Under the pieces are notes generated by a model. The model had not been told where the DNA came from. It made no database searches and saw nothing but the letters and a program-made list of their open reading frames with translations. Source: Rhizobiaceae bacterium CPCC 101076 (GTDB taxonomy: Bacteria > Pseudomonadota > Alphaproteobacteria > Rhizobiales > Methylopilaceae). Taken from it: DNA of 64,000 nt. The translations under genes and the position numbers were made by a program. Of this stretch, positions 42,452 to 51,186 are shown piece after piece (position 1 is the stretch's first letter; every line of letters begins with the position of its first letter). The DNA is taken from NCBI GenBank assembly GCA_003347645.1, contig QDFX01000010.1, positions 85,599-149,598 of the forward strand, written 5' to 3'.

Positions 42452-43207
42452 TCAGGACGAGACGATGCGACGGCCTCCCTCTCCGATCGCTGCGCGGTGG
42501 CGGAAGTCCTCGCCGATGGCGAAGTGCTCCCTGAGGACCTTGTCGGCGTTCTCCGGATCGCGCGCGACGATCGCGTCGAAGATCCGGCGGTGGTCGTTGA
42601 TGAGGAAGGCCTTCATCGTGTCGAAGACCTGGAGGAGTTCGCGCCGTCCCTTGTGCGAGCGCATCAGGATTCCGGACATCGAGTCGTGAAGGACGATGAG
42701 CGTCTCGGATTTCGAGGCGACCACGATCGCGCGGTGGAACTCGAAGTCGGCCGCGCCCCCGGCATCCGCATCGTCGATCGTTTCCGCGATCAGCTGGAGC
42801 GCACGTTGCAGCCCCTCGAAATCGGAGACGGTCGCCCGCTCGGCCGCCAGCCGGATGGCCTGGCATTCGATGGCGATCCGCGCCTGCATGACGTCATCGA
42901 TGATGTGCGCCTGCTGCGCCATCGCGAAGGTGAAGAAGTCGTTCAGTACGGAGACGTCGGGCCGCCGGACGACGGTGCCGACGCGGTCGCGGATTTCGAC
43001 GACGCCCAGCACGGTCAGCGCCCGCAGCGCCTCACGCAGGATCGCTCGGCTGACGCCGAGCTGGGCCGCGAGCTCCCGCTCGGGGATCAGTCTGTCGCCC
43101 GGGCGCAGCGAACCGGCCAGGAGGCGCTCGCGCAGGAACGCGAACACCTTCTCGAAGCCCTTGCTGCCGCTCTCCCCAAGCCGCGTGATTTCGAGATCAG
43201 CGGTCAT
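42452..43207 (-). CDS. FCD-family GntR transcriptional regulator
   Basis: A 251-residue regulator with an N-terminal winged helix (GFEKVFAFLRERLLAGSLRPGDRLIPERELAAQLGVSRAILREALRAL) and a C-terminal FCD effector domain (DFEFHRAIVVASKSETLIVLH and the NDHRRIFDAI block). It is the first gene of the minus-strand run that includes the dehydrogenase, ABC transporter, isomerase and kinase. A palindromic operator lies 12 bases upstream, consistent with autoregulation. Confidence 0.93.
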   Translation of the reverse strand: MTADLEITRLGESGSKGFEKVFAFLRERLLAGSLRPGDRLIPERELAAQLGVSRAILREALRALTVLGVVEIRDRVGTVVRRPDVSVLNDFFTFAMAQQAHIIDDVMQARIAIECQAIRLAAERATVSDFEGLQRALQLIAETIDDADAGGAADFEFHRAIVVASKSETLIVLHDSMSGILMRSHKGRRELLQVFDTMKAFLINDHRRIFDAIVARDPENADKVLREHFAIGEDFRHRAAIGEGGRRIVSS

Positions 43208-43218
43208 TAGTCCTACCT

Positions 43219-43229
43219 TGGTCGGACCA
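43219..43229 (-). promoter_or_regulatory. Candidate GntR/FCD operator
   Basis: TGGTCGGACCA is a perfect 11-base palindrome (five pairs around one base) immediately before the GntR start. It matches the TnGTCnGACnA-like operators known for FadR-subfamily regulators. Confidence 0.6.
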
Positions 43230-43443
43230 CGATACTCGTCAAGGACGCCCAGTCAAGTATGCGGGGATTCTGGCGCTGCGACCTGGCATTTTCCGGGTTA
43301 TGAGCGGTCCTTCAAAAAGACGACCAAATCTGCGTCTTCTGCCGCGACGGCTGGAGCTGGAGGCAAAAGCCGACGATCGAAACCTAGTAGGCAGCAGCAT
43401 TTGGCGCCAATGGCTTCCCCTTGCGCTCGCAAGGAGGAATGGA

Positions 43444-44055
43444 TTAGCCCGCCTTGCTCACCGATTTACCGCGCGGCGCAAGGCCGGCTATGACGAAGTC
43501 GACCATCTGATCGATCGACGGTCCCGGCTTGGTGGCGCATTGCGCGATCATCTGCGGGTGAAAGAACCGCATCATCGCGGTGCAGGCGCACATCGCCGCC
43601 ATCGGCACGTCGGGGGCCTCGAACTCGCCCGTTGCCGCGCCTTCGGCGATGACCTCGCCGATCGTGGCGGTGATCCGATCGATATGGGCGACGCAGACGT
43701 CCCAGCTCTCCTCCATCGCGACTTCGACCATCTCGTGCAGCTTGGAATCGCCGACATAGCGTTCCGAGTTCATGCGATGGACGGAGATCAACAACTCGCG
43801 CAGGCGTTCGGCCGCCGGACCGGCCCCGGTGGCGATGGCATGTGCCGTCTCCTCGACCTCGCCCATCAGGGCACGCGCGACGCCTTCGTTGATCGCCTTC
43901 TTTGAATCGAAAAAGCGATAGATGTTGGCCGGGCTCATGCGCAGCATCTTGGCGATGTCGGCGACGGTGGTCTTTCGATAGCCGATTTCGCGGAACAAGC
44001 GCTCCGCCTCCACGAGAATCCGTTCTCGGGTATCGTGTTCAGAAATCAGCGTCAT
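43444..44055 (-). CDS. TetR-family regulator of the RND efflux operon
   Basis: A 203-residue TetR protein with an N-terminal helix-turn-helix (ERILVEAERLFREIGYRKTTVADIAKMLRMSPANIYRFF). The ligand domain ends with the DQMVDFVIAGL helix. It is the last gene of the efflux operon, 19 bp after the RND pump gene, and most likely represses the operon through the inverted repeat at 48360-48385. Confidence 0.93.
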   Translation of the reverse strand: MTLISEHDTRERILVEAERLFREIGYRKTTVADIAKMLRMSPANIYRFFDSKKAINEGVARALMGEVEETAHAIATGAGPAAERLRELLISVHRMNSERYVGDSKLHEMVEVAMEESWDVCVAHIDRITATIGEVIAEGAATGEFEAPDVPMAAMCACTAMMRFFHPQMIAQCATKPGPSIDQMVDFVIAGLAPRGKSVSKAG

Positions 44056-44074
44056 GTCAGCGCTCGATGTTCAA

Positions 44075-47000
44075 TTATTTCGCCGCCGCAGCAAGCGGAA
44101 ATGCAAGTTGTGTTTCGCCGTGAGGTTGCGGCGCGGCATGCTCGCTCGGGCCGCTTTCTTCCAGGCTTTTGCGGAACCAAAGGGCATACAGGCCCGGCAG
44201 GTACAGCAAGGTCAGGAAGGTCGCAACAAACAGACCGCCCATGATGGTGATCGCCATAGGGCCCCAGAACGCGGAGCGCGACAGTGGGATCATCGCGAGG
44301 ATAGCCGCCAGCGCGGTGAGCACCACGGGCCGTGCGCGGCGGACCGTAGCCTCGACGATGGCTTCTTTCCGCGGCAGGCCGTGAGCGACATCGGTTTCGA
44401 TCTGGTCCACCAGGATCACCGCATTGCGCATGATCATCCCGGCCAGCGCAATCAACCCGAGCAGCGCCACGAAGCCGAACGGCTGGTTCGCGATGTTCAG
44501 CCCGAGCGAGGCGCCGACGATGCCGAGCGGTGCCGTCAGAAACACCAGGATCAGACGCGAGAAGCTTTGCAATTGGATCATCAGCAAGGTCAGCATCACG
44601 AGGGTCATCAGCGGAAACAGCACGAAGATCGACGCGTTGCCCTTGGCGGATTCCTCGAACGCGCCGCCCATCTCGATCCGGTAGGCCGGTTCGAGGCTGT
44701 CGCGGATTTCCTGCAGTTTGGGCCATATCTGGTTGGTCACGTCCGGCGCCTGCACGCCATCGACGACATCGCCGCGCACAGTGATTGCCATGTCACGGTT
44801 GCGCCGCCACAGGATCGGCTCCTCGTGGGCATATTCGATCTTGGCGATCTGCGACAGCGGCACTGCGACGCCATCGCGTGACGTAACGGTGAGGTCGCCG
44901 ACACGACCGAGATCAAGCCGCTCGGACGGCACAGCGCGGGCGACCACGCCGACCTTCTCGATGCCGTCGCGGATCGTGGTCACCGGCGCGCCGGAGATCA
45001 GCATGCTCAGCGCTTGCGACACATCCTGCGGGGTCAGGCCGAGCGCGCGGGCGCGGTCCTGGTCGACTACCAGCTTCAGGTATGGCGACTGTTCGTTCCA
45101 GTCCAGTTGCGGATCTTTGACGCTGGGATTCTGCCTGACGACGTCGCGCACCTTGTAGGCGATATCGCGGACCGTGTTGGGATCAGGACCGATCACTCGG
45201 AATTGGATGGGGAACCCGACCGGTGGCCCGAAGTTGAAACGATCGATACGCACGCGGGCTTCGGTCAGCACGCCGTCATCAACCGATTTCTCCAGCCGCG
45301 CCTTGATCCGCTCGCGCGCCTCGACGTCCTTGGCGACGATCACGATTTCGGCGAAGGCCTCGTTCGGCAGCTGCGGGTTCAGCCCGAGCCAAAAGCGCGG
45401 CGATCCCTGGCCGATATAGGCCGTATAGGTCGAGATGTCCTTGTCGTCCTTCAACAGGGCTTCGGCCTCCTTCACGGCTTTTTCCGTGACGTTGAACGCC
45501 GTGCCTTCCGGCAGTCGCAGCTGCAGGAACAGCTCGGGCCGCTCGGACAGCGGGAAGAATTGCTGCTGCACACGAGCGAAGCCGACGATCGAGAGTGCAA
45601 ACACGCCGACCGTCGCCACCACGACCTTGACCCGGTGGTTGACGCACCACTGGATCATGCGGCGGAGACCGCGATAGACCCGCGTCTCGTAGACCGCATG
45701 CGGATCGTGGTTGTGGCTGACCGCGATGTTCGGCAGCAGCTTGACGCCGATATAGGGCGTGAAGATCACCGCCACGAACCAGGATGCGACCAGCGAGATT
45801 GCGACGATCCAGAAGATGCCGCCGGCATATTCGCCGACCGCCGAATTAGCGAAGCCGATGGGGAGAAAGCCAGCCGCGGTGACCAGCGTTCCCGTCAGCA
45901 TCGGAAAGGCGGTGGATTCCCAGGCAAAGGACGCGGCGCGGACGCGGTCCCAGCCCTGCTCCATTTTCACCACCATCATCTCGACCGCGATAATGGCGTC
46001 GTCGACGAGAAGCCCGAGCGCGATGATCAGCGCGCCGAGCGTGATGCGATGCAGGTCGAGCGACATCGCATTCATGACGATGAAGACGATCGCCAGCACC
46101 AGCGGGACCGACAGCGCGACCACGATGCCGGTGCGCCAGCCGAGCGCAAGGAAGCTGACAAACAGCACGATGACCAGAGCCTCGATGAACGAGCGCACGA
46201 ATTCGCCGACCGCGTGCTCGACCACCTTCGGCTGATCAGCGATCTGCTCGACATCGATACCTTGCGGGACCGCCTTCATGAATTCCGCGGTCGCTTGCTT
46301 AACCTCCTTGCCGAGTTCCAGGATGTTGGCGCCATTGGCGGTGACGACACCGATGCCGAGCGCGGGCTTGCCTTCTTGGCGAACCACAAAACTCGGCGGA
46401 TCGACGAAGCCATGCGTGACGGTCGCGACGTCGCCCAAGCGAAACACGCGGCCGTTGCTTTCGACCGGCGTCTCGGCGACGGCCTTGACGCCGTCGAGCG
46501 CGCCGGTGACGCGCAGCGGCACCCGTTGCGAGGAGGTTTCGACGGTGCCGGCCGGCACCACGTTGTTCTGCTTGGCGAGCGAATCGAACAGCGCCTGCGG
46601 CGTGATTCCCAGCGTCGCCAGCTTGGCATGCGAGAATTCGACGAAGATCCGCTCGTCCTGGGTGCCGTAGAAATTGACTTTGGTGACGCCCGGCACCTTC
46701 AGCAGCCGCTGGCGCATGCCCTCGGCGGCCTTTTTCAATTGCGCGTAGTCGGCGCCATCGCCGGTCATCGTATAAAGGATGGAGTCGACGTCGCTGAATT
46801 CGTCGTTGACGACAGGGCCGAGCAGGCCCGCCGGAAGCTCGCCCTGTACGTCGGCCAGCTTCTTGCGCAAGAGATAAAACAGATGCGGCACGTCCTTGGG
46901 CGGCGTCGAATCGCGGAACGTGACCTGCATCGCGGTGAACGCCGGTTTCGAATAGGTCTGTACCTTTTCGAAATAGGGCAGTTCCTGCAGCTTCTTCTCG

Positions 47001-47209
47001 ATGGGATCGGCGACCTGCGTCTGCATCTCGGCTGCGGTGGCGCCCGGCCAGATTGCCGAGACGTTCACAACCTTCACCGTGAAGAACGGATCCTCGGCAC
47101 GGCCGAGCTGCTGGTAGGAGAAGAAGCCGGCGACGCTGAGGGCGACGATAAGAAACAGAACAAGCGCGGGATGGCTGACCGCCCAGCCGGACAGATTGAA
47201 GCGCTTCAT
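44075..47209 (-). CDS. RND-family efflux pump inner-membrane transporter
   Basis: A 1044-residue proton-driven AcrB/MexB-superfamily transporter. The TM4 segment GLLVDDAIIAVEMMV holds the paired Asp residues of the proton relay; two large periplasmic loops and twelve helices give the normal repeat. The N-terminus MKRFNLSGWAVSHPALVLFL is a typical first helix. It lies between the adaptor gene and the tetR gene on one transcript. Substrates unknown. No outer-membrane factor gene is adjacent, so a shared TolC-type protein is likely. Confidence 0.96.
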   Translation of the reverse strand: MKRFNLSGWAVSHPALVLFLIVALSVAGFFSYQQLGRAEDPFFTVKVVNVSAIWPGATAAEMQTQVADPIEKKLQELPYFEKVQTYSKPAFTAMQVTFRDSTPPKDVPHLFYLLRKKLADVQGELPAGLLGPVVNDEFSDVDSILYTMTGDGADYAQLKKAAEGMRQRLLKVPGVTKVNFYGTQDERIFVEFSHAKLATLGITPQALFDSLAKQNNVVPAGTVETSSQRVPLRVTGALDGVKAVAETPVESNGRVFRLGDVATVTHGFVDPPSFVVRQEGKPALGIGVVTANGANILELGKEVKQATAEFMKAVPQGIDVEQIADQPKVVEHAVGEFVRSFIEALVIVLFVSFLALGWRTGIVVALSVPLVLAIVFIVMNAMSLDLHRITLGALIIALGLLVDDAIIAVEMMVVKMEQGWDRVRAASFAWESTAFPMLTGTLVTAAGFLPIGFANSAVGEYAGGIFWIVAISLVASWFVAVIFTPYIGVKLLPNIAVSHNHDPHAVYETRVYRGLRRMIQWCVNHRVKVVVATVGVFALSIVGFARVQQQFFPLSERPELFLQLRLPEGTAFNVTEKAVKEAEALLKDDKDISTYTAYIGQGSPRFWLGLNPQLPNEAFAEIVIVAKDVEARERIKARLEKSVDDGVLTEARVRIDRFNFGPPVGFPIQFRVIGPDPNTVRDIAYKVRDVVRQNPSVKDPQLDWNEQSPYLKLVVDQDRARALGLTPQDVSQALSMLISGAPVTTIRDGIEKVGVVARAVPSERLDLGRVGDLTVTSRDGVAVPLSQIAKIEYAHEEPILWRRNRDMAITVRGDVVDGVQAPDVTNQIWPKLQEIRDSLEPAYRIEMGGAFEESAKGNASIFVLFPLMTLVMLTLLMIQLQSFSRLILVFLTAPLGIVGASLGLNIANQPFGFVALLGLIALAGMIMRNAVILVDQIETDVAHGLPRKEAIVEATVRRARPVVLTALAAILAMIPLSRSAFWGPMAITIMGGLFVATFLTLLYLPGLYALWFRKSLEESGPSEHAAPQPHGETQLAFPLAAAAK

Positions 47210-47222
47210 CGTAGCCTCCCGC

Positions 47223-48320
47223 TCAGAACGACAACGACGAGACGACGGCGACCTTCTGGGCCGGATCGAGCTTTTGCACGCCAAGCACAACGACTTTCGC
47301 GCCTTCATCGACGCCGCCCGATATGACGACGTCATTGCTCTCGTAGGATTTTACGGCGACCGGCTTCAGCGCCACTTCGCCCTTGTCATCGACAATATAG
47401 AGCGAGGGATCGCCGCCCTGGCTGTACAGTGCCGACAATGGCAGCCGTGCCACGCGCTCGGTCACGGGATCGGACAATGTCAACGTCGCGGTCATGCCGA
47501 GCGAAACGCTGTCGTCCGCCCCGGGCAGTGAAAATTTCGCGAGATAGGTCCGGGTGGCGGGATCGGCAGCGGGTGCGATCTCACGCAGTTTTGCCTCATA
47601 TTTCTTGCCGGGCTCGGACCACAAGGTGACGGTAGCCGCACCCTCCTTGGCGCGTCCCACCAAGGTTTCCGGAATTGCGACCACAGCTTCCTTTTCGGCA
47701 AAGCGCGCGACGCGAATGGCAGTCTGTCCCGACGCAACGACCTGCCCGGCATCGATCAAGGTCGCGGTGACGACGCCGCGGGTGTCGGCGACGAGGGTTG
47801 CGTAAGAGAGAGAGTTTTTGGTCAGTTCGACCGAACGCTCGGCACGAGTGAGACGTGCACGCGCCTCATCAGCGGTGGCCTTGGACTGATCCAGCTGCGC
47901 ATCGGTGACCCAGCCCTTGGCGCGCAAATCCGTGGCGCGCTGTTCGGCGGCGGCGGCCTGCGCCAGCACCCCGGTGGCGGCGCGGAATTCTGCCTCGGCC
48001 TGCTCGGCCTGAAGTTTCAGGTCGACTTCATCGAGGGTGGCGAGGGGCTGACCAACGTCGACCGCTTGGCCTACCTCAACCAGGCGTTTTGCAACTTTGC
48101 CGGGCACCCGAAAACCCATGTCGGTTTCGATCCGCGGCCTAATGGTGCCGACGAAACTACGCTCCGGCGTTTCCGCTTCGTAATGCACGGTAGCTACCAA
48201 GACCGGACGTGACGGCGCCGTCTTCTCCGCAGCCAACTCGTTGCAACCGGCCAACGCGATCGCCAGAAACGCCAGCAATGCACCAGCTAAGAGCCTGTTA
48301 TAACTCTCTAAAACAAACAT
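47223..48320 (-). CDS. RND efflux periplasmic adaptor lipoprotein
   Basis: A 365-residue HlyD/AcrA-type adaptor with a lipoprotein leader (LAIALAGC lipobox, Cys near residue 23). It shows the biotinyl-lipoyl half motifs (RIETDMGFRVPGKVAKRLVEVGQAVDVGQPLATLD), a helical hairpin around residues 80-140 and a beta-barrel region. The ATG at 48320 is chosen because the upstream in-frame TTG at 48374 is the -35 box of the promoter. It is the first gene of the operon. Confidence 0.94.
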   Translation of the reverse strand: MFVLESYNRLLAGALLAFLAIALAGCNELAAEKTAPSRPVLVATVHYEAETPERSFVGTIRPRIETDMGFRVPGKVAKRLVEVGQAVDVGQPLATLDEVDLKLQAEQAEAEFRAATGVLAQAAAAEQRATDLRAKGWVTDAQLDQSKATADEARARLTRAERSVELTKNSLSYATLVADTRGVVTATLIDAGQVVASGQTAIRVARFAEKEAVVAIPETLVGRAKEGAATVTLWSEPGKKYEAKLREIAPAADPATRTYLAKFSLPGADDSVSLGMTATLTLSDPVTERVARLPLSALYSQGGDPSLYIVDDKGEVALKPVAVKSYESNDVVISGGVDEGAKVVVLGVQKLDPAQKVAVVSSLSF

Positions 48321-48345
48321 CAGACTCTCCCTCCGAGCCTGACGA

Positions 48346-48385
48346 TATATCGACTGATTACTGACGATTGTCAATAATCATCAGT
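48346..48385 (-). promoter_or_regulatory. Promoter and TetR operator of the RND efflux operon
   Basis: On the minus strand a perfect -35 TTGACA (complement of 48369-48374) is spaced 17 bases from GATATA (complement of 48346-48351), placing transcription start just ahead of the adaptor ATG at 48320. A 26-base imperfect inverted repeat (48360-48385, ACTGACGATTGTC against AATAATCATCAGT, 10 of 13 pairs) overlaps the -35 box, as expected for repression by the TetR protein of the same operon. Confidence 0.7.
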
Positions 48386-48516
48386 GATCATGATTTCGTG
48401 AATGTTGTGGCAGCGCTGTCGGAGATGCCGAGAAGTTCGCGCCGGCTGGAACAAGCCGGCAAGCGATCGCCCCATTTCTTGGGCTGTGCTGGAGCACCTC
48501 CTCACGGGGCAAACCT

Positions 48517-49269
48517 TTAGTAATGGGCAACAAGCGGTGATTGACCCTTGAGAACCGACATCTCGTAGCCGAAGACCTGCTTCAGCATTGCGGGACCCAA
48601 AACCTCGGCGGTAGGGCCGTGGGCTTCCAGTCGTCCGCTTTTCATTGCGACGATGTGGTCCGCGTAGGCGGCCGCGTAATTGATTTCATGGACGATGATG
48701 ACGATCGTCCGTGTCTTCTCGTCGGCGACCCGACGCACATACCGCATGAGCTGGCGTGCGTGGTACATGTCGAGATTGTTGAGCGGCTCGTCGAGCAGGA
48801 CATAGTCGGTCCCCTGACAGAAGGTCATCGCGACGAGCACACGCTGTCTCTGCCCCCCCGATAATGTCTCGACGAATTTGTCGGCAAGCGTCGCGAGGTC
48901 GAACTCATCCAGGGTCTCGGCGACAATGCGGCGGTCCTCCGGGCCCGGCCTTCCTCTATGATGTGGAAACCGTCCCAACGCGACGAGTTCGCCGACGCGG
49001 AGGCGGCTTCCGATCGCCGGATCCTGCCTAAGGACCGCGAGCGTTTTCGCCAATTGCCGGCTTGGCGTCTTGCCGACGGGCAGGCCATCAACGGTGATCT
49101 GTCCATCTTGCAATGGCTGCAGTCTGGCGATCAGCGACAGCAGGCTGGATTTTCCCGCGCCGTTTGGACCGACCAGCGCGGTGACGCCGCCTTTCGGCAC
49201 CGTCAGCGAGATGTCATCCAGCACGCGTGTTCCGCCGTGGCTGAGCGAGACATTGCGGATGTCGATCAA
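48517..49269 (-). CDS. Ferric-siderophore ABC ATP-binding protein (CeuD/YclP type)
   Basis: A 250-residue FepC-type ATPase with Walker A GPNGAGKSS, Q-loop (LRQDPAIGSRLRV), signature VETLSGGQRQRVLVAMTFCQ, Walker B YVLLDEPLNNLD and switch His VIIVHEIN. The start is the TTG in a TTGA overlap with the permease gene; no ATG is available nearby. It is the last gene of the siderophore minus-strand unit. Confidence 0.92.
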   Translation of the reverse strand: MIDIRNVSLSHGGTRVLDDISLTVPKGGVTALVGPNGAGKSSLLSLIARLQPLQDGQITVDGLPVGKTPSRQLAKTLAVLRQDPAIGSRLRVGELVALGRFPHHRGRPGPEDRRIVAETLDEFDLATLADKFVETLSGGQRQRVLVAMTFCQGTDYVLLDEPLNNLDMYHARQLMRYVRRVADEKTRTIVIIVHEINYAAAYADHIVAMKSGRLEAHGPTAEVLGPAMLKQVFGYEMSVLKGQSPLVAHY

Positions 49270-50216
49270 CGCCGCACCCCGGCCAGCAAAAGAGCAAGGA
49301 ACACGATGCCTCCGACAAATTCGACGACGACGCCCAGCGCCGACGCGCTTCCTAGCATGTGCTGGAACAGGATCTGACCGCAAACAAGGATCGCGACGGC
49401 CACCAGCGCGACGGTGGGGAGCAGGACCCCGTGCCGGCGGGTATCGATCATCCGTTCCCCGAGCGCGACGGCAATCAGACCGAGAAAAGCCACGGGCCCG
49501 ACAAGAGCCGTCGACACCGCCACGAGCGCCGCCACGAGGATGAGGATACCGGTGACGGCGCTGCGCCATGCGATGCCCAGACCGATGGCTGCGTCGGCGC
49601 CGAGGGATATGACATCGAGCTCATGCCGCATGCGCCATGCCACGATCGCTCCAAGCATCGTCAATACCGCTGACAGCGCGAGCAGATTCGGCTCGAGATC
49701 GTTGAAGCTCGCGAAACTCGCCTGCTGGGCCACTGCGAAGTCGTTGGGATCGATCAGCCGGGCGATCAGCGAGGTCAGGCTCCGGAAAAGCACGCCGAGC
49801 ACGACGCCGACCAGAAGCAGCATCCCCATATCCATCTGCGCGCGGAGCATCGGCAGGAAAAGCGCGAGCGCGAGCACCATCAGAAGCCCGATCTCGCCGG
49901 CGAATGTCAGTCGGGGGTCGAGGCTGGAGAAGCCGAGCCCGCCGAGCACAAATACGAGCGTGGTCTGTCCCAGCACGAACAGCGCGTCGAGCCCCATGAT
50001 CGATGGCGTCAGGATACGGTTGCGGGTGACGGTCTGGAACAGGACGGTCGATACGCCGATGGCGACGCCGACCACGATCAGTGCGCAGAGCCGGATGCCG
50101 CGAAGCTCCAGCACGAAAGCGAGATTGCCGCGCAGTCCGAGCGTCATGAAGGCGACGCCGGACCCGAGAACGAGTGCGCACAGCCCGATTAGGACGATAC
50201 TCGCCCGCTTAGCCAT
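49266..50216 (-). CDS. Ferric-siderophore ABC permease (CeuC/YclO type)
   Basis: A 316-residue FecCD-family permease with nine or more helices and the TRNRILTPSIMGLDALFVLGQT segment resembling CeuC/YclO proteins of petrobactin and related systems. The ATG at 50216 overlaps the stop of the other permease gene. A weakly supported longer start at 50261 is rejected. Confidence 0.93.
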   Translation of the reverse strand: MAKRASIVLIGLCALVLGSGVAFMTLGLRGNLAFVLELRGIRLCALIVVGVAIGVSTVLFQTVTRNRILTPSIMGLDALFVLGQTTLVFVLGGLGFSSLDPRLTFAGEIGLLMVLALALFLPMLRAQMDMGMLLLVGVVLGVLFRSLTSLIARLIDPNDFAVAQQASFASFNDLEPNLLALSAVLTMLGAIVAWRMRHELDVISLGADAAIGLGIAWRSAVTGILILVAALVAVSTALVGPVAFLGLIAVALGERMIDTRRHGVLLPTVALVAVAILVCGQILFQHMLGSASALGVVVEFVGGIVFLALLLAGVRR

Positions 50217-51186
50217 GCGAATTCTTTCGCAAGAGCAGGATGAGAAATCCTGCCGCGCCAACGACGCCGAGCACCGTGCCGACGGGGATTTCGTAGGGAT
50301 AGCGAACGAGCCGTCCGAGGATATCGCACGTCAGGACGAGCCCGGCGCCACCGACCGCCACCGACGGCAGAGCGAGGCCGACGTTGTCGCCCTTGAAGCG
50401 GGAAACGAGGTTCGGCACGACCAACCCGACGAACGGGATGATGCCGACTACGACGACGGTAAGTGCCGAAATGACCGAGACGACGAGGAGCCCGATCTGC
50501 AGCATCCGGTCATAGTCGAGGCCGAGGCCGATGCTGACATCGCGGCCGAGCGACAGCACGGTCAACCGATCGGCCGTCCACCAGACCAGCGCCACCATCG
50601 CGGCCGCCACCCACAACAATTCATAGCGTCCACGCAGAACGCCGGAGAACTCGCCGACCGTCCAGGCTTCGAGATATTGCAGCAGATCGGTCTGCCAGGC
50701 GACGAAGGTCAGGCATGCTCCCAGCACGCCGCCATAGATCAGGCCAACCAGGGGAACGAGATAGGGCTGGGTTGGCGGCAGGCGATGGGCGATCGCTAGA
50801 AAGATCGAGGTCCCGCCGAGCGCCGTCGCGCTGGCGACGAGCGTCTTCATCGCGACGGAGGCGGACGGCCAAAACAGCGTCGTGACGAGGATGCCCAGCG
50901 CGGCGCTCTGCGAGGTTCCCGCAGTTGCCGGCTCCACGAAGCGATTACGTGCCAATGTCTGCATGACGAGGCCGGCGATCGCCAGACCAGCACCCGAAAG
51001 GAGCGCGGCCAGGGTTCGCGGTAGGCGACTCGCCATGATGATTTGCCGCGTTTCAACATCGCTCCAGACGGACCGGAACGAGACCTCGCTGACACCGACG
51101 TTCAGACTGACCGCGACCAGCGCCAAAAGCAGTGCGCCGGCAAGAATGCCGGCGCGTGGTCCACTGAGTTTGAGGGCCGCGATCAT
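50209..51186 (-). CDS. Ferric-siderophore ABC permease (CeuB/YclN type)
   Basis: A 325-residue FecCD-family permease with the ASRLPRTLAALLSGAGLAIAGLVMQTLARNRFVEPATAGTSQSAALG block, the hallmark of the family. Nine or ten helices. It overlaps the binding-protein gene by 4 bp (ATGA). Confidence 0.94.
   Translation of the reverse strand: MIAALKLSGPRAGILAGALLLALVAVSLNVGVSEVSFRSVWSDVETRQIIMASRLPRTLAALLSGAGLAIAGLVMQTLARNRFVEPATAGTSQSAALGILVTTLFWPSASVAMKTLVASATALGGTSIFLAIAHRLPPTQPYLVPLVGLIYGGVLGACLTFVAWQTDLLQYLEAWTVGEFSGVLRGRYELLWVAAAMVALVWWTADRLTVLSLGRDVSIGLGLDYDRMLQIGLLVVSVISALTVVVVGIIPFVGLVVPNLVSRFKGDNVGLALPSVAVGGAGLVLTCDILGRLVRYPYEIPVGTVLGVVGAAGFLILLLRKNSHG

Noticed and set aside
43208..43443. 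Possible insertion-sequence scar between the GntR and TetR genes
   Set aside because: The composition differs slightly, but no terminal repeats, target duplications or transposase motifs could be seen.
45014..47326. 770-residue open frame on the plus strand opposite the RND pump gene
   Set aside because: It is antisense to a clearly conserved transporter and its translation is charged, low-complexity sequence with no family features; long antisense frames are normal at this GC content.
48321..48374. TTG start for the efflux adaptor at 48374
   Set aside because: That TTG is the first part of the TTGACA -35 box, and a normal lipoprotein leader begins at 48320.
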